Of a stretch of DNA of 64,000 nucleotides, positions 22,201 through 34,020 are shown piece by piece (position 1 is the first letter of the stretch; each line of letters opens with the position of its first letter). Made by a program: the position numbers and the translations under genes. The stretch is taken from contig NC_061514.1 of NCBI RefSeq assembly GCF_022539505.1, positions 43,292,179-43,356,178 on the forward strand, given 5' to 3'. This DNA comes from Lolium rigidum (Eukaryota > Streptophyta > Magnoliopsida > Poales > Poaceae). The notes beneath the pieces were generated by a model. That model saw only the letters and a list, made by a program, of their open reading frames with translations. It searched no databases and was not told the origin of the DNA.

Positions 22201-25200
22201 TAATGAAATAAAGGCCGTATGTATCACTTTGATACAGAGCACTGGCACAAGTGGAAGTCCATGGAGCCCCATGTGTGGTTTGGCAATTAATTATAATCCC
22301 TATGGACTATAGTTTGCATTGAGTTATATTTGTAGTATTTGTCCATAGACAATACTTCAACCATATGTTGACTTCAAGGTTGCAAGAAGAAGGAAATGAA
22401 GAAGATCACGTGTGAAGTGTGCATTGAAGAAGAAGATGGAGTGAGATCTCACGTGTATCTTCAAGACATCAACATTACGTAGAAAGAAGAAATGTTGTGC
22501 AAGTTCAAGATGAGCTATCTCAAAAAATTCATATGCTTGAAGCTTGTCATCCATATGGTGATCATGGATATGTGACAATGCACCGAGAAGAATCTCTCCC
22601 ATAATGGAATATGGGGGAGCAATCCACAAGACTTCATCAAGCAAGAACAATCAAGAAAAGAATTCCATCTTGTTGCGGTCAAGATCGACATTATCTAACT
22701 CAAGTAGAATGCACAAGATTAATGTTTAATCTTGATATGGTTTCTTTCCTACTAGTCTCGTGGTGTAATTAGGAGACCAGTTTATAGGATAGTTGGCCAT
22801 ACTATCAAGATGGCTCTCAAGTGAGTAACTTGATCGTATCGTTTGGGGGAGGTCAAACCTTTGCATCCTTTTATCTTATTTATTGGTTTTATTTGGATCT
22901 TATCCACGTGGTGTTATAGAGATTGTTTATATTCTCATGACAAGCTCTATTTCGTCAAAAATGGAGTTTGGCATGAAATACTTGTTGCGTTTTTGATATT
23001 GGAGTTTTTCTCGCTTCTTCACGTTGAGAGGTTGCACCTCTAAATAGAAAAATCTCCCCACGTGTTCTTAATAGTTCCAACAAAATTTTCGTTCTCTTTA
23101 CAACAAATTTGTTTCACCTAAATCGGTGTGTCTTAACTCAAGTTGTTGCATTCTCGATGTTGGAGATTTTACTAGTTTGTCTCTTATATATAGGTTAAAC
23201 CTTTCTTCACGTGATTGTATACTCGATGGTTTGATCATGATGTTTCCCCGAGCGATCTTGTAGAGATTTTTGTTTTTATTTGAAGGAGCCCAAGATCATC
23301 GAATTTAGAGTCCGGGTGTGAAACTTATGGCGTTCTTGGGCATGCATATGCGCTGCCGCCGGGGTGGTCCGGCCAGCCCAGACCTGCCTACCCGGAGTAG
23401 TCCGGCCTCAGTCCGGGATAGCATTGGGGAGCTCGGCATGCTTGCAGTAATCGTCTCCGGTATTGTTCCAGCAGGACCCGACCAGTTCGTCCGGATTGAG
23501 TGGTCCAGCCCAGCCGGCAGGTCCGGCCAACAGGAAATTCGTGCACAACGATAACTTTGGTGGGGGCCTATTTAAGGGGCTTTCTTCCTCAACGGTTCCC
23601 CAACCCTCTTAGCTCGTTTTGCTCCATTGTTGACCTTTCTTTGAGCTTGCTATCTTTCTCTCCCTCCAATGATTCTTGCATCTATTTGAGAGAAAGATAG
23701 AGGAGATCCAGATCTACATATTCACCAGTCAAGTCCCTCTCTTTATGCGGGGAAACCACTAAATCTAGTTCTTGGAGACATTTGGTGTTCCCCCTCTTTG
23801 CTCTTCCTCTCTTATCCCCCAATAGGTTTTGTAGCTTTGTTGGAATTTGAGAGTGAGGGACTTGCCATTGCATTTGGTGCATCGGTTTGAGTTCTCCACG
23901 GTGATACACGGAAGTGAAAGTTGTGAGAATATCTCTCCAGGATCTTGTTCTAGGAAATTGTTCATCTTGGGTCTTTGGAACCTAGACGACTTTTGTGACT
24001 TAGTGGTGTTCTTGGAGCCTCCAATTAAGTTGTGAAGATTCCTCAAGCATGAAGCCTTTGTGGAATTTTTTTGGGAGCCTCCAATTATGTCATAGAGATT
24101 GCTCCAAGCTTCGGTGAGCCCCCTCAAGGTACCATAGTAGAGCGAGGACTTCCCTTTCGGTGGAAAGTCTTGAGGAGAATACAATGAGGAATTCGTGGCG
24201 GTTTGGCGATCCTTGTGACTCCACACTGCTCCAATGGAGAGTAGCACTCGCAAGAGCGTGAACTTCGGGATAAATCGCAGTCTCTGTGTGTCTTGGTTAT
24301 TTATATAACCTAGCTCTTTACTTATGCACTTTATTTTATGATAGCCTCCCTTCTTGAAGTTAGACATCTTGCTATGATATAGTTGATTGTCTTGTTTACC
24401 ATAAATTGTTGGTGCACATAGGTGAACCCTAGGTATATAGATTTTGTGCTTGAAAATTGAACACTAGTTTTATTCCACAACTGTAAAGGCCATCTCATAA
24501 AAAATTTAAACCACCTATTTCCCCCTCTAGGCGGCATCCGTGTCCTTTTCAGCGAGGATGATCCTGAGGACCCCGAGCGTGATGTTGACTAGGACGACGC
24601 CTTGCAGACGGTCTCTCGGGGAAGACGACACACAAGAGGAGGAGACTGGTAGCCAGGTTGGGCAAGCGTCTCGTCGACGTCGCGCCTGTGCCACCATGCT
24701 CGCCATCTGAGGCGGTTGTAGCGGCCGTAATGGGGCTGTATAAGCGGGCCAACTCCTCCACCCATTCATGACCCATAGCCAGTTGCTCGTCACTTAATTC
24801 GGGTTTGCCCGTTGTGCCTCTGGCAGCTCCGAGCGGAATCGCTCAATGTATGCGGAAAGCTTGCCCCCTCTGGGATTGGAGGAACCACATAGCTTGCGAT
24901 GGAGATGTTGTAGCCGTGCGGCAGGCGGAATTCCGGCAACACGAGCAGACTGTTGTCGGCCAACACCATCACGTCCTCCAGGCTGAGGTTGCGTGTGGAA
25001 AGCTCAGGCATGTCCTGGCCGACATCGGAGCCACTACCGCCTCACTCGTAGTTGTGCTACATCGTAATGGCTAGGGTTGCAGAGGCGGTGAGAAGGAGAA
25101 GAAGCGAGGTAGAAGATGGTGAGTGAAATGCCAAGACGACGCCAATTTAAAATACCAGGAGGTCAGCATGCACATTTATGGCAAAGCTCAGCCGTCGCCG

Positions 25201-27944
25201 CATGGAGCCTTAATGGTGCTTTGCCGCTCTATGCCTGCCTAGGGAATCAGCGCCTCCATTAAAACACGGCGACCAACTTTGCCCGGTCGTAAAGAATGAC
25301 GACTGGCGGCCGTGTCGCTGCTAGGTCAGCCCCATCGCAAAATCTTACGTGGCGCGGAGTGCAGTCATCCCTGCCCCGGCTCTAATGGGTAGGGACCAAC
25401 ATGGGGTTGTCAGTTATTTTTCGGGCTTCAAATTATACCGGCTAGTCATAACGGATGTCAGAGGGATCCCAAAAACCATGCGAGACCATAACGACCCTAC
25501 TGGCGACGCTATTGGAACCACCCGTGGAGATGCCCTAATAGGTTTTTCTTTATAGAGCAACCAGAAACCATTGACAAAAATATCTAACTCAAAATAAGGT
25601 GAAAGATAGTTGGCTAGGTTATAAGAAAAACTGATTTAAACTATATATGCTTGGGAAGGATGCATATGGCTAATAAGCCACACACCAGGGCTGGTTGTGC
25701 CACCCAAGCGACCAAAGTTATCATTCTATAAAAAGACGACGAGCTCTAGATCTATCATTCTACAAAAGGACGACGAGCCCTAGATCCACCACCTTTGTAG
25801 CGAACCTCTAAAATGGTTATCTTAAATATCTTGATGGATGGATTACCTCAAACGTGGTTTTAGTAAAAATCCAAATAGGTGAGATATGGAACGGTGACAC
25901 TGAGATTTTTTAAAATCCTTTTGCTAGTTTTAGGTTACCAGAGAATTAAGTTATTTGCAGGTCGACCCTTGCACAAGTCGATTTGTGTTGCGATAACATA
26001 CACGTGAGAATTGTATATATGTGCGCAATTGCGTATTCCTTTTCAGTTATAGACGATTTGCATATAAGATTAGGTGACTGAAAATTAAATTAATTTCAGA
26101 TAACTAAGCCATATTTTTTGAAAAATAGGCAGGCCATGAATATGCACACTAATCCAAAGCGTCGCCTGACATGCCCGTGACAACAAAGACATCGTGAGCA
26201 AAAGATTGAAGACAAAGACAAATTGTCACGACCCGGCCCGCCCACTGAAGCTCTGTCTTGAGATTCGTACTGTACGCACGTGCTCCAGCGTGGGTTTATC
26301 AGAGTGTACGTGCGCTCCACTGACCGCGCCGACGCATCCAAAGAGGCAAACAGAGTGGATGCATTCTTGGTTCCGGTGGTAGTACGTACATCGCTACATG
26401 GAGGCATGCTAGCCAAATACAGAGTAGTACTGTTGTAAGATGCAGGTAACATCGTCCGGCGCAACAGTGTATGTATATATGCAGGTACTCCTTCCAGCCA
26501 GCCTAATTTGGCGAGTTGGTGTTTCCAGTTAACTCGATGCAGAATAGACATGACATGGGGATATGGGTAGATTTAAGCTTTGAAATACGGAGTACATTTG
26601 TTGGTTCAGGTTGAGGCTATGAAATACAGTTTTGTATTCTGACACCAAAACAGTGGCTGCAATAAAGTATTGATGTCATCCGCTTGGAGGATATGGGCAA
26701 TGCCAAATAATTTTCTCACAGCTAGCAATGTAGGCCTCATGTTTGGCGTTTCTGCCATTTCTACACGTTCGAGCAAGATGACGTAGCTGGATTAGCCAAT
26801 GGCAAAACACCCGGCCATTGTACATAGCTACTTAACGAAGGATTTTTTTTTTTGACGGGATGTAGGAAGCAATATTAAGTATATATTGAAAGATTAAAAC
26901 GAGTGCAGTGGAATAGGGGTATGATGTGAATCGCCGCTTACCGACTGTGGCGGAGCGGAAGGTGGTGGAGCCGTCGACGACGTTGAGGCTGGCTTTGATG
27001 ACCGTCTTGCCGATGCCGTCGCCGACGAACATGAGATTCTTGTGTTTCTTCCCCACCTCTACGTTCTCCATGTATGTGCCAGCCTTGATGTATATCACGT
27101 ACCTCGTCTTCGAGTTGGTCGGCGCCGCCGCGACCGCCGCCGACACCGTTGTGTAGGCGCCGCTCCCGTCCTTGGCCACCACCGCATCCGCTTTTATGCC
27201 AGACGCTGGCGCCTGCAGCAGCCGCCGGCTCCCAGGCCTCACCCACCGCGGGAACCCCTTCACCATCTGCCCGTACCCCATGAATGGCTGCCGCTGCATG
27301 CTCTCCATAGACGACGTTGACGTGGACGACGCATTGGCACCGGGCAGCTTCCTGGCCAGGGCAAGCGAGTTGCTGACCAGTCGGGAGATGTGGTTGATGC
27401 GGGGCTCTATCAAGCGCCGAAGATGGCCGCCCTTCTGGTACGCGAAGCCCTCGAGGCAGGTCTGCTGGTTGGTGATGGCGGCGGAGAGGACCGTCATGAC
27501 TTCGTGCATCATTGGCCGGCTCGAGGTAGAGAGCCGCTGCTCCAGGTCGGAAGTGGTGGCCCGGAGGTCGTCCATGGTGTCGTCGAGAAGCTCAATGCAG
27601 TCCGACACGGCAAGCCGGTCGCGCGCGGTGAGGGAGCTCTCCTGGAGGTAGGAGGAGCAATTGGCAGACATGTCAGTGACTTCCGTCTCCGTGCGGTTGC
27701 AGGTAGCGCCGATGACGACCCGGAGGGGCTTCTTGTGGAGGCTTGGAATGGTGGCGAGCGTGGACAGACAGAGGTCCGGGTACAACGTGCCGTCGCAGTG
27801 CGCGGCCGCGGCGGCCTCCGGAGAGGGATAGAAGGAGACTGTGGCGGCGGCATCGGCTGCGGCGAGACCGGCGGCGAGTGTGAGGGTGAGGAGGCTGAGG
27901 AGGACGAAGAGATGCCTCAGTTTGTCGTATAGGCTGGGTGACAT
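19238..27944 (-). CDS. Pectinesterase with N-terminal inhibitor (PMEI) pro-domain
   Basis: Two exons on minus: 27944-26942 and 19902-19238, joined over a 7039-bp GT-AG intron (phase 1; the junction restores Ala335). Product 555 aa, normal for type I plant pectin methylesterases. Residues 1-30 are a signal peptide. Residues 50-200 are a PMEI domain with Cys50, Cys59, Cys82 and Cys116. The processing motif RRLL is at 240-243. The catalytic domain runs from 252 on. All active-site residues are present: Q358 (KHQAVAL), Q380-D381 (GYQDTLY), D402 (GTIDFVFGN), R470 and W472 (YLGRPW). The enzyme removes methyl groups from homogalacturonan in the wall. A TAG ends the frame after Y-I-W-L-Q-T. The intron is loaded with transposons, and a Harbinger element sits 132 bp before the ATG, so expression may be altered even though the coding sequence is intact. 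Confidence 0.9.
19903..21101. other. Pectinesterase intron, 3' part
   Basis: AT-rich from 19903 to about 20600. It then gives a minus-strand open frame (20895-20617, 92 aa, rich in Asp/Glu, with [13 protein letters not shown]) and GC-rich repeats that lead into the tandem duplication. I do not recognise that frame; it could be a captured fragment of a LINE-linked gene. Confidence 0.3.
21102..21215 (+). repeat. 57-bp tandem duplication
   Basis: Two copies at 21102-21158 and 21159-21215 start CAGATGGCTCG and contain GCATCCCCTGCGTGGCCACG. They differ at about one position, so the duplication is recent. Length 57 is a multiple of 3, so the plus frame entering the LINE is kept. Confidence 0.85.
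21216..22225 (+). mobile_element. LINE 3' fragment with RT-associated zinc-binding domain
   Basis: Conceptual translation of about 21220-21730 gives F-W-E-D-S-W-L-G ... F-T-V-K-S-M-Y ... C-I-W-K-I-K-V-P ... [19 protein letters not shown], the zf-RVT region of plant LINE ORF2. It is followed by the tail region of such elements (about 21830-22110). Several stops (for example near 21572 and 21730) break the frame. It ends in an A-rich tail 'TAATAATGAAATAAA' (about 22198-22213). No upstream reverse transcriptase is present. Confidence 0.8.
22252..24536 (+). mobile_element. 2.3 kb LTR-like repeat, copy 2
   Basis: It begins TGGAAGTCCATGGAGCCCC and ends CCCCCTCTAGGCGGCA (TG...CA). It is the same family as 3938-6236 in opposite orientation and of almost equal length (2285 against 2299 bp). 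The CCGG-rich zone is at about 23350-23530. No flanking duplication found, no coding region. It lies inside the pectinesterase intron. Confidence 0.6.
24537..26941. other. Pectinesterase intron, 5' part
   Basis: Minus-strand frames at about 25011-24549 give a coherent stretch ([15 protein letters not shown] ... V-V-P-P-I-P-E-G) that looks like decayed coding or transposon sequence of unknown family. A 34-bp unit (TATCATTCTA...GAC GACGAG) is repeated in tandem at 25719-25752 and 25753-25786. The part next to exon 1 (26570-26941) has no recognised feature. Confidence 0.35.
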
Positions 27945-28076
27945 TGTTGCGTGCTAACCCGAGCACGAGCTGCACGACTACCAACTACAGAGCTAGAATG
28001 TGCTAGTGAGGTGCGTAGGTTTCGATCGTATTAGTAGCCCAAATGACTAAAACCGCAGCTGCGCCAAACTGACTAA

Positions 28077-29176
28077 GAGCATCTCCCGCGTCCCCCAAAC
28101 CGTCCTCCAAAAGAATTTAGGGCGCGCCGGACAAAAAAACCGTTACAGCCGCGTCCCCCAAAGCCCATTTTTGTCCGGCGCGGCCCGATACGGTGTCCGG
28201 CGCCCCGAGCCCGTCCCCGTCCCCGTCCCACAGGGGACGCTCCGGGGACGCCGGACACACCGAAAAGCGAGGCGAACCGACGCGGGCCCGACGCGTCAGC
28301 GGCTCGGACGCTCAGCCGCAGCCTCACGTAGCGACGGTGCGGTTGCCGGAAGCGGAACCATCGCATTGGCAACCGCGTCGACGACGCGGCAACCGCCGGA
28401 ATGGAGTCGGGACTCCTCGGAAGAGCAACCGCTGCTCTTTTCGACTTCGCGCCGCCGTTCATCCGCGCTCAATAAGACCCGTACGTCGGCGCTTTTGGAT
28501 CTTCACCGGCCGCATCCGACACCTCCGGCGACGATGAGCTACATCTCCGAGCTCCCGTCCGACACCTCCCGGCGAGGGAAAGCCTGCTGGATGGCGCCAT
28601 TGGTGGGAGAAAGCTCGGACGCCCGGCAGCCGGTGACGATTCCCTCCCGCCACTTGACAGGCGCGGAGGAATGGCTCGGGCGTGGAGGAGGACGCGGAGG
28701 AAGAAGGGTCAGAGGAGGCGGCGGTGGCCCGTGCGAAGGCGGAGGCGGACGCGAAGGCCAATACCGCCAAGGCCAAGGCGCAGCCGGCGAGCACCGACGA
28801 CAACGAGGAGGACACCGACGCGTCGGCCGACACCGCCTCTTCGGAAGAGGTGACGAGCAGGAAGCGCCACCGTGATGACGACGACGAGGCGGGGCCATCA
28901 TCGAAGAAGAAGAAGTAGTAGTTTAAAATAATTTATATGTAATTTAATTATGTTTTTTCGAAGTTTTATATGTATTTTGTTTATGTTGAACCGATTTGAA
29001 TATTAGTAAAGAGTTTTACTATCTATTTAAATTATTTTTAATGTTTGGGGGCGGCGTTTGGGGGATGCGACTGGGGAGCGACGTCCCCCAAACGCGGCAC
29101 CAATGAAATACGTCCCCCAAACGCTCAATCCGGCGCGCTTTGGGGGACGGTTTGGGGGACGCGGCTGGAGATGCTC
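28077..29176. mobile_element. Non-autonomous PIF/Harbinger element, 1.1 kb
   Basis: The ends are GAGCATCTCC...CGCGTCCCCCAAACCGTCC and its near-perfect inverted complement. It is flanked by TAA at 28074-28076 and 29177-29179. The interior is GC-rich, then AT-rich. It contains a small open frame (28682-28918) for a 78-aa Glu/Ala-rich product ending R-K-R-H-R-D-D-D-D-E-A-G-P-S-S-K-K-K-K, with a nuclear-localisation-like tail. No transposase is present. The element starts 132 bp upstream of the pectinesterase ATG. Confidence 0.85.
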
Positions 29177-29219
29177 TAACCGAGCCCACGAGTTACGCGA
29201 TGACAAAATGCGGAACCAC

Positions 29220-30813
29220 TGATACGTCCCAAACGTATCTATAATTTCTTATGTTCCATGCTACTTTTATGATGATACTCACTTGTTTTATACACATTAT
29301 ATGTCATTATTATGCATTTTCCGGCACTAACCTATTGACGAGATGCCGAAGAGCCAGTTGCTGTTTTCTGCTGTTTTTGGTTTCGAAATCCTAGTAAGGA
29401 AATATTCTCGGAATTGGACGAAATCAACGCCCAGGGGCTTATTTTTCCACGAAGCTTCCAGAAGACCGGAGGAGATACGAAGTGGGGCCACGAGGCGACG
29501 CCACACTAGGGCGGCGCGGCCCAGGCCCTGGACGCGCGGCCCTAGCGTGTGGGTCCCTCGTGTCGCCCCTAAACCTACCCTTCCGCCTACTTAAAGCCTT
29601 CGTCGCGAAACCCCCAATACCGAGAGCCACGATACGGAAAACCTTACAAAGACGCCGCCGCCGCGAATCCCATCTCGGGGGATTCAGGAGATCGCCTCCG
29701 GCACCCTGCTGGAGAGGGGAATCATCTCCCGGAGGGCTCTTCATCGCCATGATCGCCTCCGGATCGATGTGTGAGTAGTCCACCCCTGGACTATGGGTCC
29801 ATAGCAGTAGCTAGATGGTTGTCTTCTCCTCATTGTGCTATCATGTTAGATCTTGTGAGCTGCCTATCATGATCAAGATCATCTATTTGTAATGCTACAT
29901 GTTGTATTTGTTGGGATCCGATGAATATGGAATACTATGTCAAGTTGATTATCAATCTATCATATATGTTGTTTATGTTCTTGCATGCTCTCCGTTGCTA
30001 GTAGAGGCTCTGGCCAAGTTGATACTTGTAACTCCAAGAGGGAGTATTTATGCTCGATAGTGGGTTCATGCCTCCATTGAATCCGGGACGAGTGACGGAA
30101 AGTTCTAAGGTTGTGGATGTCTCGTTGCCACTAGGGATAAAACATCGATGCTTTGTCTAAGGATATTTGTGTTGATTACATTACGCACCATACTTAATGC
30201 AATTGTCTGTTGTTTGCAACTTAATACTGGAAGGGATTCGGATGATAACCTCAAGGTGGACTTTTTAGGCATAGATGCATGCTGGATAGCGGTCTATGTA
30301 CTTTGTCGTAATGCCCTGATTAAATCTCATAGTACTCATCATGATATATGTATGTGAATTGTTATGCCTTCTTTATTTGTCAATTGCCCAACTGTAATGT
30401 TCACCCAACATCTGTTTATCTTATGGGAGAGACACCACTAGTGAACTGTGGACCCCGGTCCAATTCTTTACATCCGAAATACAATCTCATCGCAATTGTC
30501 TTTACTGTTCTTCGCAAACAAACATCATCATCCACACTATACATTTAATCCTTTGTTTACAGCAAGCCGGTGAGATTGACAACCTCACTGTTACGTTGGG
30601 GCAAAGTACTTTGATTGTGTTGTGCAGGTTCCACGTTGGCGCCGGAATCCCTGGTGTTGCGCCGCACTACACTTCGTCACCAACGACCTTCACGTGATCC
30701 TTGACTCCTACTGGTTCGATAAACCTTGGTTTCTTACTGAGGGAAACTTGCTATTGTACGCATCACACCTTCCACTTGGGGTTCCCAACGGGCGTGTGCT
30801 TTACGCGTCATCA
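29220..30813 (+). repeat. LTR A (5' LTR, 1594 bp)
   Basis: Starts TGATACGTCCCAAACG and ends ...GCGTCATCA; a primer site follows after 11 bp. It matches LTRs F, G and H throughout. Its first part may be chimeric with LTR G (see findings). Confidence 0.9.
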
Positions 30814-30824
30814 AGCTAAATTTC

Positions 30825-30842
30825 TGGCGCCATTGCCGGGGA
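30825..30842 (+). other. Primer binding site of element A
   Basis: TGGCGCCATTGCCGGGGA, one base different from the tRNA-Asp-type site TGGCGCCGTTGCCGGGGA typical of Athila-clade elements. Confidence 0.85.
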
Positions 30843-31069
30843 GATCAAGACACGCTGCAAGGGGAGTCTCCCACATCCAATCTTTACTTTGTTTTTGTCT
30901 TGCTTTACTTTACTTTATTTACTGCTTTGTTTGCTCTTATATCAAAAATACAAAAAAAATTAGTTGCTAGTTTTACTTTATTTACTGTCTTGTTCTCTAT
31001 ATTGAAAACACAAAAAAATTAGTTACTTGCATTTACTTTATTTACTTTGCTTTATTTACTACTGCTAAA

Positions 31070-33177
31070 ATGGGTACTGTTGAGAATACTAAGTTGTGTG
31101 ACTTCACTAGCACAAATAATAATGATTTCTTATGCACACCTATTGCTCCACCTGCTACTACAGCCAGAATTCTTTGAAATTAAACCTGCTTTACTCGAAT
31201 CTTGTTATGAGAGAGCAATTTTCCGGTGTTAGTTCCGATGATGCTGCTGCCCATCTTAATAATTTTGTTGAACTATGTGAAATGCAAAAGTATAAGGATG
31301 TAGATGGTGACATTATAAAATTGAAATTGTTTCCTTTCTCCTTAAGAGGAAGAGCTAAAGATTGGTTGCTATCTCTACCTAGAAATAGTATTGATTCATG
31401 GACTAAATGTAAGGATGCTTTTACTGGTAGATATTATCCTCCCGCTAAAATTATATCTTTGAGAAGTAGCATAATGAATTTTATGCAATTAGATAATGAA
31501 CATGTTGCTCAAGCATGGGAGAGAATGAAATCTTTGGTAAAGAATTGCCCTACCCATGGACTGACTACTTGGATGATCATCCAAACCTTTTATGCAGGAC
31601 TGAATTTTTCTTCGCGGAACCTATTGGATTCAGCTGCTGGAGGTACCTTTATGTCCATTACTTTGGGGGAGGCAACAAAGCTTCTTGATGATATGATGAC
31701 AAATTACTCTGAATGGCACACGGAAAGAGCTCCACAAGGTAAGAAGGTAAATTCTGTTGAAGAAACCTCTTCCTTGAGTGATAAGATTGATGCTATTATG
31801 TCTATGCTTGTGAATGGTAGATCTAATGTTGATCCTAATAATGTTCCTTTAGCTTCATTGGTTGCCCAAGTAGAACATGTTGATGTGAATTTCATTAAAA
31901 GTAATAATTTCAATAACAATGCTTATAGGAATAATTCTGGTAACAACTATAGGCCATATCCTTCTGCTAATGGTAATGGTTATGGTAATTCTTATGGGAA
32001 TTCTAACAACAATAATAGGAGTGTACCCCCTGGTCTTGAAGCCATGCTTAAATAATTTATTAGTACACAAACAGCTTTTAACAAATCTGTTGAAGAAAAG
32101 CTTGATAAAAGTGATATTCTTGCTTCTAAGGTTGATAGACTTGCCTCTGATGTTGATCTTTTAAAATTGAAAGTTATGCCTAATAAGGATAATGATAATA
32201 AAATTGTTACTACAGCAAATGCCATCCAAGTTCGAATTAATGAAAATATTAGATTGATGGCTGAATTGCATGCTAGGTGGGAAAGAGAAGAAAATGAAAA
32301 ACTAGCTAAAGAGAATAATGTAGCTAAAGTTTGGACTATTACAACCACTAGTAATGATAATGCTTCACATGTTGCTACACCCCCTACTATCAATGGTAAA
32401 ATAATTGGTGTTGGCAATGTTTCTACTCCTAGTGCAAAGCGTGCAAAATTGCCTGAAACAGCTAAAACTACTTGTGATAAAACTGCTGAAATTTTTCAAA
32501 ATATTGGGGACAATAATTCCATTGCTGTAGATCATAATGGTTTAGATTTTGATGATTGTCATATCTCTGAAGTTATAAAGTTCTTACAAAAACTTGCTAA
32601 AAGTCCCAATGCTAGTGCTATAAATTTGGCCTTTACAAAACATATTACAAATGCTCTCATAAAAGCTAGAGAAGAGAAACTAAAACGTGAAACCTCTATT
32701 CCTAGGAAGTTGGAAGATGGTTGGGAGCCCATCATTAAGATGAGGGTCAATGATTTTGATTGTAATGCTTTATGTGATCTTGGTGCAAGTATTTCTGTTA
32801 TGCCTAAGAAAATTTATGATATGCTTGACTTGCCACCATTGAGAAATTGTTATTTGGATGTTAATCTTGCTGATAATGCTATAAAGAAACCTTTGGGGAG
32901 GATTGATAATGTTCGTATTATGGTTAACAATAACCTTGTCCCCGTTGATTTTGTTGTCTTGGATATTGAATGCAATGCATCTTGTCCCATTATATTGGGA
33001 AGACCTTTTCTTCGCACTGTTGGTGCTACCATTGATATGAAGGAAGGTAATATTAAATATCAATTTCCTCTTAAGAAAGGTATGGGACACTTCCCTAGAA
33101 AGAGAATTAAGTTACCTTATGATTCTATTATTAGAACAAATTATGATGTTGATGCTTCGTCTCTTGATAATACTTGA
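31070..33177 (+). pseudogene. gag-protease frame of element A (damaged)
   Basis: Retrotransposon capsid and protease region of an Athila-like element. The natural start is probably ATG 31070 (M-G-T-V-E-N-T-K-L-C-D-F). A frameshift near 31170-31200 moves the frame to the one open from 31132. The capsid part (to about 31720) has the gag core 'LRGRAKDWLLSLP ... FTGRYYPP ... QAWERMKSLV'. An Asn/Tyr/Gly-rich segment follows, then an in-frame TAA at 32053-32055 (one base from CAA). The C-terminal part carries the retropepsin-like 'LCDLGASISVMP' at about 32770 and 'IILGRPFL' at about 32990. No reverse transcriptase, RNase H or integrase follows, so the element depends on others. Only these two clear lesions were seen. 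Confidence 0.85.
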
Positions 33178-34020
33178 TCCACACTTTCTGCGCCTAGCTG
33201 AAAGGCGTTAAAGAAAAGCGCTTATGGGAGACAACCCATTATTTTACTTCTGCATTTTGTTTTATATTTGAGTCTTGGAAGTTGTTAATACTGTAGCAAC
33301 CTCTCCTTATCTTTATTTTATTGCATTGTTGTGCCAAGTAAAGTCTTTGATAGTAAAGTCAATACTAGATTTGAATTATCGCGCAGGAACAGATTTCTTG
33401 CTGTCACGAAATTGAGCCGCCCCTGCTGTAGAAAATTTATAAAACTCTGCCAATTTACGTGCGTGATCCTCAGATATGTACGCAACTTTCATTCAATTTG
33501 GGCATTTTCATCTGAGCAAGTCTGGTGCCTCTAAAAAATTCATCTTTACGGACTGTTCTTTTTTTACAGATTCTGCCTTTTATTTCGCATTGCCTGTTTT
33601 GCTATGTTTTATGGATTTCTTTGTTCCATTAACTTTCAGTAGCTTTGTGCAATGTCCAGAAGTGTTAAGTATGATTATGTCACCTCTGAATATATAAATT
33701 ATGCACTGACCCTCTAATGAGTTTGTTTTGAGTTTGGTGTGGAAGAAGTTTTAAAGGGTCAAGAGAGGAGGATGATAAAATATGATCAAGAAGAGTGAAA
33801 AGTCTAAGCTTGGGGATGCCCCCGTGGTTCATCCCTGCATATTTAAAGAAGACTCAAGCATCTAAGCTTGGGGATGCCCAAGGCAGCCCTTCTTCATCGA
33901 CAACTTATCAGGTCACCTCTAGTGAAACTATATTTTTATTCCGTTACATCTTATGTGCTTTACTTGGAGCGTCTGTTTGTTTTTGTTTTTGTTTTTGTTT
34001 GAATAAAATCGGATCCTAGC
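33178..34020 (+). other. 3' non-coding internal region of element A
   Basis: Collinear with about 47720-48530 of element G, including the twice-repeated 'TCTAAGCTTGGGGATGCC' words near 33808 and 33861, which resemble the family PPT. It is cut at 34020 by insertion of element C (target flank CTAGC). Confidence 0.8.

Noticed and set aside
27390..27932. 180-codon plus-strand frame
   Set aside because: Antisense shadow of pectinesterase exon 1.
28171..28918. Host gene of 234 codons
   Set aside because: Entirely inside the Harbinger element; the frames overlap on both strands and only the short acidic/lysine-rich tail frame is even suggestive.
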